DNA of 64,000 bases from Brachypodius melanocephalos (lineage: Eukaryota; Chordata; Aves; Passeriformes; Pycnonotidae): positions 6,242,943-6,306,942 of the forward strand of contig VZSR01001459.1 in the NCBI GenBank assembly GCA_013398615.1. Direction: 5' to 3'. The notes beneath the pieces were generated by a model. That model saw nothing but the letters and a program-made list of their open reading frames with translations, searched no databases and was not told the origin of the DNA. This document shows, piece by piece, positions 53,001 to 63,097 of the stretch. The position numbers and the translations under genes were made by a program. Position 1 is the stretch's first letter, and each line of letters starts with the position of its first letter.

Positions 53001-53205
53001 AGTATCCTCTGGCTCCCCAAACAGTTACTGTCTGGGCTCCTTCCTAGTCCCCTTGGCAGGAATAGAAATTTGGTTTGTAAGGAGAGAGACCTGCAGCATG
53101 AAACCTTCCAGAGATGGAAATCCACCTCTCCTGTCAGCCTTGTCCTGTCAGGTGTGATCTGGGCACTGACACACAGGTGCTGATGGCCAACACAGATCCT
53201 TCTTC
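50011..53205. other. Gene-free DNA left of the LTR cluster
   Basis: No gene is supported. At 52353-52371 the string TTCTATAATTCTATGATCT resembles the terminal repeat of CR1, but no CR1 body precedes it. A-runs occur at about 52076-52084 and 52921-52931. Minus-strand frames of 93-131 codons at 52039-52434 overlap one another in different frames and look random. Confidence 0.55.
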
Positions 53206-53649
53206 TGATGCCTCAGGAAGGCTGACCTGAAACAGAGACTGGATAGAGCTGGAGAATAAAGTAGATGTTTATTGAAAGGCATTTAGGGTACACCTTGGGC
53301 AGGACAGGGCCTGACCAGGGCTACACCCAAGGTGGACTAAGAATGGTCACAAAATGGCTGACCAGTCACAAGATCTTTCATTTTTATAAGTTTTTGTCCA
53401 TTTGCATATTAGGATTTAATTATCCAATTACAGATTTAGGTTGGGAGGTCCCATCCTTGTTTTTCTCTTCAGTCCACTGTTGTTTGTGTTTTGGGCCTGA
53501 AAGTTGTCTTTGGTCTTTAGCAGGAAAAGGATTTGTTTTGTTTATTTACTTTGTGAAGGGAGCTTACTAGCACTTAATGTGAGGCTCAGAACTGCACCCC
53601 TGGGCTGCACAAAATGTGCAAAACATGAAAGCTAAAACTTCAGGCATCA
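53206..53649 (-). mobile_element. Solo LTR of an avian endogenous retrovirus (family 1)
   Basis: The 444-bp element is bounded by a perfect 8-bp terminal inverted repeat: TGATGCCT at 53206-53213 and AGGCATCA at 53642-53649. Read on the minus strand it has LTR architecture. A TATAAAAA box (plus positions 53391-53398) is followed about 120 bases later by an AATAAA polyadenylation signal (53268-53273) and a short U5. Its core (AATGGCTGACCAGTCAC..., TCCATTTGCATATTAGGA) resembles a songbird LTR I have seen repeatedly, but I do not assign a library name. No internal gag or pol sequence adjoins it, so it is a solo LTR. No exact target-site duplication is evident; flanks ATCCTTCTTC and CCTCCTCAA are only similar. 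Confidence 0.8.
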
Positions 53650-54310
53650 CCTCCTCAAACAAACAAGGAGGGAGGCTGTGAGGGGTGGATCCTGCAGAGC
53701 CCCACTCCTGACTGCATTCTCTTTCCAAGGTATGATTTCCCCCAGCTGAGTCCTGAATTGCATCATGAACTGATTATAATTGAATTCGAGGTGAGACATT
53801 AATAACATGAAAGCACTCGATGTCTGTGTGCTGAGCTGAGCCTCCCCCCTGGCAGAGACAGACACACATCACCATCAAGGGCTCCATTTCCCTGTCCCCA
53901 GGGCTGCAGAAACACTCTGGACACCGCATGGAAGTGGAAACTGAATCTCCCTAATTCCATTATGTTATTTGTCTGCTCAGGGGATGCACCTTCCCTGCCT
54001 GCCCTGTGTCAGCACCATTCTCCCAAACACTCAAGGCAGAGCTGACAACCCACATGATCCCAAACCCATCACCATGTCTCCAGGGGGAGGGAAGGATCCC
54101 CACCTCTCTCCTGCCTGCAGGACTCCATCCTCCTCAGTCTCTGTTGTCACTGCAGGGCTGGCTGCCACCTCAGCACCTCACCCTGCTCTGAGCAGAGCCC
54201 TCCAGGGAGCTTGGACAGCCCATGCTGAGAGCTCTGCAGCTCCAGGGAGAGCAGCCTGGTGCAGTCCTCACACAGGGCACCATTTGTGACAGTTCTGGCT
54301 TCTTTTTCTC
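53650..54310. other. GC-richer spacer between LTRs
   Basis: No gene is supported. The segment 53960-54260 is relatively GC-rich and encodes an overlapping 106-codon frame with no recognisable domain. It is probably ordinary sequence, and CpGs are not enriched. Confidence 0.5.
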
Positions 54311-54693
54311 TGCTGAGGTCGGGATTAACATACAGGAGCTGCAGTTTGTGTTTGGACTTGGATGTTTATTATTTCCTATCTATTTACAGACTCAGGGGAG
54401 CTCTAACTAGCTAGTTAGAAAAATGGGTAAAATGTACCCCTAACTCCTCCCAAGGTTATCCAAGTGCCAATTACCCAACAAGGGGGTGATACCCATTCAT
54501 TTACACTTCTGACCCAGTAATGACTGCACAAGGTCTGCAATGTGAACCTCTCTCACCCAGTTGGAAAAACACACCTGAAACCAAGAAGAAGGTGAAAAAG
54601 AATGACCCAGACAATGCTCCAAATCCTCCATATTGCTTCACACACACTGCTATACCCTAAACCCCTAAATTCCAAGTTTCCAGAATTCCAGCA
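54311..54693 (-). mobile_element. Solo LTR related to the one at 62704 (family 2, older copy)
   Basis: Reverse-complementing the LTR at 62704-63093 gives a series of matches in the same order: GTCGGGATTAA, TTTGTGTTTGGACT, GATGTTTATT (polyadenylation signal on the minus strand at 54365-54370), CTATCTATTTACAG, AAGAAGAAGGTGAAAAAGAA, AATCCTCCATATTGCTT, and CTAAA.TCCAAGTTT.CC. The two are clearly homologous but well diverged, so this is an older or different subfamily copy. Boundaries are set by TG at 54311 and CA at 54693 and are approximate. No clean target-site duplication is seen. No internal retroviral sequence is present. Confidence 0.8.
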
Positions 54694-55017
54694 GCCTGGG
54701 AAATGTCCTGAGGAACCTGGCATTGCCCATTTCAACCTCCCAGTCACACACTGCTGAATTTACCCTCAGCTGCCTCCTCTCACAGTCCCTCCTGGTGTAC
54801 CTGTGCCCAGGCCAGGCTCAATCCCACATTGGCAGGAGAGGACAGTGCCCGATAATCATCTCTAGACCTTTCTTCTGTGGCAGGAAAAGCGATCTCATCC
54901 CTGAGGATGAGGCTGAGGAAGGCCAAGGGCTCTGAGTTTGCACTGCCCACCCTGACCTAGCTGAGTGGACACCTGTCACTGATACACTCTCACACTTACA
55001 GAGTGTAATAAGCTCCA
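54694..55017. other. Spacer between LTRs
   Basis: About 320 bases separate the second and third LTRs of the cluster. No gene or recognisable element is visible. Confidence 0.5.
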
Positions 55018-55479
55018 TGAAGATATATCAAGTCTGAGAATTGACCTGCAACCCTCCAGAGTGTCTTAATAATATTTGCGAGAGGGCTTCTTGGGTGTGT
55101 TCTGTGAAAGCAAAGGCTTTAATAAATGATAAAATAACAAATGATACAGAAATAAAAGAACAAAGCCATGTGCAGGTGTTAGAGAAGCATCTGACACCTG
55201 ATTCAGGCACCCCAAAAAACCTTGAGCACCTTTGTGCTCTTTCTTAAACAATTCATGTTTCAGGAGGGACATTTGGCTTGCTGCCAATAGAATCTAGCTA
55301 TATTTCTGAGGAACAGTTAAAGAGACCTATCAGTGTTTTTATTTTGGCATTGAGCCAATTACTGTCGGGACAACAGTTTCTGGGTGCTTTGCCTTATAAG
55401 AACAGCAAGGAGTGAGTCTTAAACCTTTCCCTATAGGGAAACACCTGCTCAGGTGTGGGGTGCATCCCTACACGTCACA
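55018..55479 (-). mobile_element. Solo LTR of a third avian ERV family (boundaries approximate)
   Basis: On the minus strand the segment starts TGTAGGGATGCACCCCACAC (or seven bases earlier, TGTGACG). It has a TTATAA-type TATA element (plus 55394-55399) and an ATTAAA polyadenylation signal (plus 55118-55123), followed by CTTTGCTTTCACAGAACACA. It ends near ...GCAGGTCAATTCTCAGACTTGATATATCTTCA. The order and spacing of these features, and the GCTTTCACAGAACACA / CGCAAATATT.TTAAG strings, match my memory of songbird LTRs. I see no exact target-site duplication, so the limits (55018 and 55472 or 55479) are uncertain. No internal coding sequence is present. Confidence 0.65.
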
Positions 55480-55937
55480 GACTGGGGGAGCACGCAGAAC
55501 CTTCCTGTCTGAACATTTGGACATTCCCACAGAATTTTTCTCCAAAGAGCTCTTCACACCATGATCCCCAAATATAGAAATCAACAGGAAAAACAAGCTC
55601 CTCTTTCCCTGATTCATTTTCCTTGGTGTCAAAGCAGCACAGAGCCACGAGTCAGGAATATTAATGATGTTCTGTCTGGGCTGGGCAGCACCAACAGCAC
55701 CAGAGCCACTTATCAGCACCAGGAGGGAAGAAAGAGTGAGTCTGTGCCCGCCTCTACTCACTGAACATTTCCAAAGGTGTTTTCCTTCTTTCAACACTCC
55801 AAGAGTGACCTCACCTCTCCCTGAGTGTCATCAGCTGCAGTTTGTTCTCAGCAAATTGCTTTGCTGTTTAATGAGGGCAATTTCCATGCTTGCTTAGATT
55901 TTGCATCTCTTGCTGTTGGGCCCAAAATTAATCTGCC
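55480..55937. other. Gene-free spacer
   Basis: No gene or recognisable element is visible. The minus frame 55468-55797 starts inside the LTR edge and looks random. Confidence 0.5.
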
Positions 55938-55991
55938 CTTCCTTTGGGAAGAATACCTTCTGTACTTCCTCTGGGAAGAATACTTTCTTGT
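55938..55991 (+). repeat. 27-bp tandem duplication (two copies)
   Basis: CTTCCT.TGGGAAGAATAC.TTCT occurs at 55938 and 55965 with a few differences. It is a local tandem duplication. Confidence 0.85.
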
Positions 55992-57079
55992 CCTCCAGCT
56001 GTCCCTGTTTGTGTAGAGCTGCCTGCTGAAAGCCCATCTCACCCTTGTGAGATGCAATTGTTCCCAGAAAAGACACAGAGAATTTAAAGATGTCTTTGAA
56101 GCCTAGTTCACTGAAGAACTTTGGAAAAGTTCTGCCCTAAATCTCACAGCTGGAAGTCATGGATGGAGGCTGGATGTGCCTGGGATGGACCCACAGCTGC
56201 TTTTTAAAGCAAAGCTTAAATAACACAGCACACTCCAGAATCAAGCCCTGAACATGCCAGAAGTGGTACTGCATTCCAGGGACATTTGCTAAAATCTCCA
56301 GAGCAGGAAATTACTATTTTCTACTATAAAATTCAAAATTCTAGCCTGTTTTTGCAAGCTGCAATTCCCAGCTATTCAAATTCATGCCTTTTACCCATCA
56401 CTGAGATGGTATTTTACTGAGAGTGTGTATATTTGTAAATGCTGTGTCTCATCCAACTGTTCAGATTTGGTTTGGGCTAGAAATTAAATGTGCACATAAT
56501 AAGACATAATCCTGGTTCAAAAGATGCAGACAGATAAATGGTAGGGTACAAAACTCCAAAGTGGAAGTGCTGCATACAGTTTATATATTTCACACAGGTC
56601 CTCCAGGAGCTGAAATGCAAACATCTAACCTGGAGATGACTTTTGAAAACACAGGCCAAAGAGAATGAAGAATTTGCCAGAGACATTTGCAAGAGCACCA
56701 AGAATGGGAGCAAGACATCTCAAGTGAAATTTAAAATGTTTGTCATAAAACTCTCCCTGGTACAACAATGCACAGCTGATTCTCTGCTTTCTTTCTTAGG
56801 TATCTCACTCCAGGTTCTTAAATATCTTTCAATAACATTAAAAAGAAATAACAGATACGCAGGAGCGTCTATTTATGAGTAAGAAACTTTCTTAGAAGTT
56901 CACAAGAACAAAAAAAAAAGCAATGTGCGTTCCCAGGCACAGTAAGATTTCTGAGCAAGCCTTTTTTATTATTCAATTTAAGCACAAGTAAAATATATAG
57001 CTGTTTCAGGTTTGGTTCCTCTTTGAAACATGCCTTGTAGAACAATGTTTCTCTCCCCCTGTAATTCTGACTCCACAAC
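55992..57079. other. Gene-free unique DNA
   Basis: No gene, repeat or element of note. An A-run lies at about 56911-56920. Confidence 0.6.
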
Positions 57080-57380
57080 ACCAGTTTTATTTGCCAGGCC
57101 TGACAAACAATGATCCATCCATCCACGTCGTGCATATTATGTCAAATTTATTACGACAGCTTTCCAGCGTGTTTCCAGTCAAGGTTTCATACTTCTCACA
57201 GATTCTGCAAACGAGCAACAGTTTTAGTTACAAATGCCTCCCCATGAGGCAGCACTCCTGACAATAGGAGGGAACTCACTGCATTTCTTGCGGAATTGTG
57301 ACACCCCTACAACCAATCATTGTGACACGCTGCTGAGGAACGCTGTTTTGCTCTGTGGTTGATATATTCCCGACTCAAAA
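57080..57380. promoter_or_regulatory. Candidate conserved non-coding element with retained CpGs
   Basis: About ten CpGs lie in 250 bases of only moderately GC sequence (CCACGTCGTGC, ATTACGACAG, CAGCGTG, AACGAGC, TTGCGG, GACACGC, GGAACGC, CCCGAC). They are accompanied by SOX-like ACAAACAATGATCC and CAATCATTGTGACA strings. In the strongly CpG-depleted surroundings, retained CpGs in otherwise AT-leaning sequence suggest purifying selection or lack of methylation. No meaningful open frame exists. It is an enhancer or silencer candidate, by inference. Confidence 0.35.
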
Positions 57381-60300
57381 CAGACAGGAGGGATACTGGG
57401 AGTCATTCAAGCCCTGATTTGCACTTGACTGGATCATACATACATCTTCATGTCCCCATAGGAGAGGACAACCAGAAGAATCAGCTGCCCACAACCTTGG
57501 GAGAGGTTTGATCACAGGACAAGGGTGTTTGTGGAAACATGAACATCGAACATGCCCAGAGCAAACCATGGGGCAGACAGAGCTGCAGGATGTTTCTGAC
57601 AAATGGTGGCAGTGCCAATGAGTGTCTGGACTAAATGATTCTGTTCCCTTTGTGCTGGAAAGCACTTAGAGCTTTACATTAGCTCTGACCCAGCAAAGCT
57701 CTAACACCTGCTGAGAGTGAGGCTCACTGACCCATATGCAAGTAGATAAAGGAACTGGGGTTTGGGCAGGAAAATGCCCTGTCTGGTTCTTCCCATCTTG
57801 GGGAAGCATCCAGTGCCAGTGGAATATTATTTTCAATCAGGGAGATGAAATTCAGTCCCTGCTTTGCAAAATTCTAAGCTATGGAATGCCGCAGAGACCA
57901 GCCCTGAGCTGCACCAGGAATAAAAGAACTGTTACAGCAGCCCCCCACAATATCACAGTCTTCTCCTCTCTGCTCACAGCTCTTCTTCCCTTTCTGTGCC
58001 CAGGAACCTGGCCATGGTCTCCCCTCTCCTTTGTTTTTTCCTGCAGAGGAGCCTGGAGCCAGCCCTGGCCACTCCTGTCTGCTGAGTGCTGCTGGACAGC
58101 TGTGTCCAGGCACCAGGCAAGGGAAGAAATGTTTGGGAAAAGCTGTTTTAGCTTTTGCTGAAGGATTTCCCAATCCTCTCAACATTGCAAATCTCACAGT
58201 CCATGCAAATTGTACCAACCCTGGGATTTCTGTTGGCAGAGGTGCAACAGGGGCTGAATGTTGGGAGCATTTTCATCCATCCCATTCTCTGCTGCCCTGA
58301 CAATCTGTGTCTCACAAAGAGCACAGCAATGCTGCATTATCAGCATCAGACCCAGAGAAGAGGATTAATGTGATTAGTCATAAATGGACCGAGAAAAACT
58401 CATTTAGGAGTTTAGAGGAGTTCTGTTGGAGAACTTGCAAAGATTTCGAGCATCCAATAACTATTTAACCTAGTGTGCCAACATTATTCTGCTTTGGAAG
58501 TTTATACCAGCAACTGAAAAAAGCTGGATTTAAATAGCTGTCAGAGAAACTGAAAAGGCTTCACAGCTCTAAAGGTTTGAAGGAAATAAATGCAACCACT
58601 AAGGGTATTTTTTAAATCATGGAAAATGACATTGAATAAGCTAACAATGGTGAATTTCGTACAGAAGTAAATAGGAATATCACTCTTCAGCCTTGGGCTT
58701 TACAAAAAAAACCCAATGTCATTTGGCAGATAGCAAACTGAGGTACAAAGGAATAAAAAGGGGTTTTGTCCTGGTACCCCAGGGAACCAGCTGGGAGGCA
58801 CAAACAAAAGGCAGGTCTCCTGCACAGCACCCCAGAGCCTTTCCTATGAGCAACACCACCCATCCACACAGCTTTGCAGCTGCTGCTGATGCTCAGGAGC
58901 ACAGCAGAGCTCAGGTGTGGAGGGGCTGAGCGGGGTGAGCCCCTGAGCTCTGGTCCCACTGCAGCTGGAACCGCTCCCTGGCCAGAGCCAGCAGGATCAG
59001 CCCCTCCAGGGCTGACAGTGGCTAAACTCAGTCCCTGGGCAGTGTTGGAGCCAAATTACCTGGGACAGATCAAAGCTTAGCCCAGGTTCCCTCACAGGAG
59101 GAATAAAGCTGAGACCTTGGGAGGTGGGATGTTAGAAAGATGTTAATTGAGTCCCCCAAAATAAGCCCCGTTGGTTCAAGACCTCACATTTATCAGGTCA
59201 AGCCCCTGCCTTGTAACCACGACTGGACACCTGTCCCAGGTTATTTGGCTCCCACAGGGCAGCACTAATTTAATCCTCCAAATCCCATCCATCTCAGGAC
59301 CTGGAGCAGATTTTCAGCTCACTGGGGGAGTCACTGAGCCCTGTGGATGTGCTTTGAAGGATGCCAGAGCATGTGGCGTGTGCACAGCTTAAACTTTGAC
59401 GGGGATTCCCACCAGGTCAGATCACCCAGCACTAAACCAGGGGTGCAGCTTGCCAGAATCAGTTCTCCAGCAACAATAGCACCAGGGTCTAATCCTAAAG
59501 CAGCAGTGCTGGGTGACAGCTCTGAGAACCAGGTCCAGGGGGAAAAGGTGCTCTTCCAGGCTGGTGTGGACAATAAACTCTTCTGGGTGACCTGGTTATG
59601 ATACAGCTGGAAGTAGGTGAAAGCCTAATGAACCCCTCAGAGATAAAAATGAGCTAAAAAAACCCCACCAGCACCTCTCCATCGCAGTTCAGGGAACACA
59701 GCTTCTCCCTTCCACCCCTGCTTACAGCAAAGCACAGGCTGAAGTGGTTTCCTGCTGTGGGATGTCTTTGCTGAGCTGGGGTCCTGAGGAGCCATTGATC
59801 ACTTCCATGGGTAAACAACCTTGTTTTTCACCAAGCACAGAACACAGGGATACAAAGATGCAGAGGATTTTGCAGCCAGAAAATTCAGGGAATAATTTTA
59901 GTATAAATTTAAAAAGAAAAAAAAAAATAAAAAGGGAAAGAAAAATGTTGACTCCACCTCTCTCTGAAATTCCTTGGAACCCAACAGATTCTCTTCCCAT
60001 AAAGGACACAGAGCAGCTCCCAAAATGTAACATCACATATTGAATACAATCCATGCATCCAAAAGCTTTTTATCAAAAAAAAAAACCCACAACAACAACG
60101 GAAAAAAAAATTTCCAGGAAAAAAAACTAGGCATTGGCTCTACCACAGTAAAACTCAGATTTTGTCATATGAATCAATCAAAACCAGGACAATATTCCTT
60201 TGGTTTCAGTATAAACTGTTATTTCCTAACCTTCAGTGAATAACATCCATTCCAAATGGCCATTTATCTTCAAGAGCAAAAATGAATCTTCAACCACGAT

Positions 60301-61469
60301 ACTTCAAGTGCAGATTATTGTGCTCAGAGGGGAAAAAAAAGCCAAGTCCCTTTTCCAGTCACCTGTGAGCAAAACAATTTGCTTCCTAATTCTAGAAAGG
60401 ACTCTACTGAGCAGGCTGTGACTGCCAGATCATGGATTTCAGGTGGTTCAGGTTTTTCGTTGTTGAGTTGGTGGTGTATTTTTTTTTTTTTTTGTGTGTG
60501 TGAGTTATAATATTTAATTATTAATTAATATTTTTTGTTTAATTTTTAATTAAAACTCCCATTAATGGAAAAGTAAATAATTCCAGGGCCAGGAATGACT
60601 ACTAATTTGCTGAATATAACAAGGATCATTCAAAATATTCTCGGTTTCTGCAACAATGAAACAAGAATTCTTGACCCTTCACATGATTTCCCTCTAATGG
60701 GATTTTTTTTTTTTTTTAGATTTTCATATTTTTGGCTATTTCCAAGACTGACCACCATTACCCAAAGTATAAGAGCTACAGAAAATCAAGGCCAAGAAAA
60801 ATCTGTTAAATCCATGTTTTCATATAGACTTTTTTTTTTCCTTCAGCTTCAGTGAAAGCAGCAGATTGACCTCAATTGAGCATCCACTGAGTATGCAAGA
60901 GACCATCAGGAATTTAACAAGCCAAGTGCTGTATTTATCCCATAATTAAAAGCTGCCCTTCCCAGAGGGCACTCCCTTCCCACTCCCTTGAATATAATAT
61001 ATATATTTTTTTTCAAAATACATATCAAGATGTTATTTTCTCTTAATTCTCCTTTAGACTGTCCCCATCTGTCACTGGGTGCAAGTCTCTCATACCCTAG
61101 GGAAAAGATGTAGCTGTGTTTTGGTTATCCCTTGTTACACCAAAATTGCAAAGTGTTTAAACTGCAGAACGCTAGGATTTCCTGTTTCACATGGAAATCG
61201 GAACCTGTGCTGTCGGAAATTGGAACCACAGCATTATTTATGGGCAGGAACTTGGAAGACTTGTTCTTCTTATTGGTGCCACCTTCCCTTTTCTCTTGTG
61301 GAGATGGGGCAAATATGGAGATCAGGAAAAAAAAAAGTCAAAAAAAAGTAAAAAAGAGAGGAAAAAAAACCTCAGGTTTCTTGAAATATATTATGCCTAG
61401 AACCAGCTTTGGGCTGGTTTTGATTGGCTTCTGTATAATTAGCTCTTGCTCACAGTTTCTGTGATAATT
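57381..61469. other. Gene-free DNA with poly-A/poly-T tracts
   Basis: No gene is supported. Low-complexity patches include an A-rich stretch at 59910-59944, A-runs at 60076-60125, a T-run with GTGTGTGTG at 60480-60501 followed by very AT-rich near-palindromic DNA to about 60555, T-runs at 60704-60718 and 60831-60839, and A-rich purine sequence at 61325-61370. Frames up to 141 codons (57736-58161) in GC-richer parts look random. Confidence 0.6.
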
Positions 61470-61960
61470 GCACTCTCTATTAATTGAGCATATATTGTAC
61501 TCCATGCAGTCAGCAAGTGATGAAGCTGTCAGTATTTTGTTAGCTATTACACTGCCTGATTCTTATGGGCTGTTTGATGTTGGTAACAAATTAGCCAATT
61601 TATACGTCATAAATAAGATTCAAAAGCCTTGCTTTCAAAAGCCCCTCAGCTGGAGAGAAAAATACTGTTATCTTGGGTGACAAAATGCTTGTACTAAGAT
61701 TCCAAGTGCCTTTTGGCAGGAATTCATCAGAGCAGATGTATTTCTTCTATCAGGCACCATTTGGTTCGATTATTCTTAATGTTTAATGGCAGAATAATTG
61801 AACCAAATGGTAATATATATACCCCCATAAAATACTTTCATCAAATGCTTTAATTGCTGGATCTCTATAACTGCAGCGTCTGAGTGCTTTATTCTGCTTA
61901 TTGACACTTGACAGACCATGATGTTAATACATTACTTTCATAAATCTCTTGATGAGCTTT
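61470..61960. promoter_or_regulatory. Candidate conserved non-coding element containing a hairpin
   Basis: This is repeat-free, complex AT-rich sequence. Motif-dense strings include TTAATTGAGCATATATTGTA, TTAGCTATTACACTGCCTGA, ACAAATTAGCCAATTTATAC, TACGTCATAAATAAG and ATTGACACTTGACAGACC. It also contains the strong inverted repeat at 61756-61811. The longest open frame (70 codons) is unremarkable. I rate it the most CNE-like stretch of the window, but this rests on sequence texture, not on an alignment. Confidence 0.35.
61756..61811 (+). ncRNA. 21-bp inverted repeat, possible RNA hairpin
   Basis: The left arm 61756-61776 (begins ACCATTTGGTTC) pairs with the right arm 61791-61811 (ends GAACCAAATGGT) over 21 positions around a 14-base loop. 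Twenty pairs are Watson-Crick. The one exception (G at 61768 opposite T at 61799) is a G-U wobble if the plus strand is transcribed, but a C-A mismatch on the other strand. Outside the arms pairing stops, so the stem is shorter than a typical microRNA precursor. It may be an unannotated hairpin RNA, a dyad protein-binding site, or the eroded core of a small inverted-repeat transposon. I do not recognise it as a known microRNA. Confidence 0.4.
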
Positions 61961-62703
61961 AGCAGAGGTGAGCACTAAACACATGCAAACAGGTTCTCCC
62001 CTGGTAAATGGGCTGGGGAGCTGGAACAAACAGGGGGAAAAGCAAAGTGACACTGAGCTGCTTCCTCACAATCCCAGGCACTGCCATGCAGGAAGAGGAA
62101 GGGTGAGGGTGGCCATGCCTGTTCTGTGCTTTCCAAACCTGTTCCAGACACCTTCCCCCTTGCTAGGGAGCATCCTGGTCTAAATGGCAAAGCTGTTTCT
62201 TTTTTCCTACTTACCAGGCATTTGAGTGCTTGTGCTCAACAAGTTCTCCCTTGGGCTACATCTGCCAAAACCCACAGGAGCTGTGACAGCAACAACGAGG
62301 GGTCTGACCCACACTCCATGGACTTGGCAGAGGCTGAGGATGAAAACCACGGTTCAACACACTGCTGACCCTCCCCTGGCAATCTGGAATGCCTGGACAA
62401 AAGCAGCAGGAGGAGGCCAGGAGATGGGGTGAGCAGGAAGGGGATGCAGAGCCAGGGGAGGAGCTGCAGGGAGGGGGTGGATGACCGCAATCCCTGCTGG
62501 ATGCAGGGAATAAACATCTGTAACTAAGGAATAATCATGATAGGAGGGAAGGTGCTGAAACCCTGGAAGCAGAGAATTTTAGGGTTTCTGTGCTGACAGG
62601 CACTGATCCTCAAGAAAACATTACATTTGACCTGAGACCTTGGAAGAGGCTCCTAAAATTGACTGATAGCACTGGGATTGTGGGTGCATAATTTGAATGG
62701 AAG
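61961..62703. other. Gene-free spacer left of the LTR
   Basis: This GC-moderate sequence has no gene or element that I can recognise. The segment ends with the target-site copy GAAG (62700-62703) of the LTR that follows. Confidence 0.55.
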
Positions 62704-63093
62704 TGTGTAATATCACAGGGTGGAAAACTTAGAGTTTAAGGTTTTAGTATATAGTAATATATATATAAAGCAAGATGGAAGATTTAGGGCAGAGGCTGAG
62801 TCCTTCTTTTTCACCTTCTTCTTCTTGGGTTTAGGTGGTATTTTGTGATTGGATAGAAAATCTGCATTGTGGGCCATGGGTGGTTGGTTATTGGGTTAAA
62901 AGTAAAAATAATTTAGGAAATATTTCATAATTGGACAGTTTGTTCTTAAAAGGCCTTGTACAGAGATAGAGCCATTTTCTACTTTGTTAGCTAGAGCTCA
63001 CAACTTGTGAGACTGTAACATAGATAAGAATCAATAAACATTTGAGTCTGAACACAAAGTCCATCTCTTGAGCATTTAATCCCGGCTCTAACA
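62704..63093 (+). mobile_element. Solo LTR of an avian endogenous retrovirus (family 2) with target-site duplication
   Basis: The 390-bp element begins TGTGTAATATCACAGG and ends CGGCTCTAACA, giving the TGT...ACA ends of retroviral LTRs. It is flanked by a 4-bp direct repeat GAAG (62700-62703 and 63094-63097). An AATAAA polyadenylation signal lies at 63033-63038, followed by CATTTGAGTCTGAACACAAA and a U5 of about 55 bases. A TTAAAAG at about 62945 could serve as the TATA element. It is homologous to the minus-strand LTR at 54311-54693. No internal retroviral sequence adjoins, so it is a solo LTR left by recombination. A 4-bp duplication would fit ERV1-type integrases, but with one copy this is only suggestive. 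Confidence 0.85.
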
Positions 63094-63097
63094 GAAG

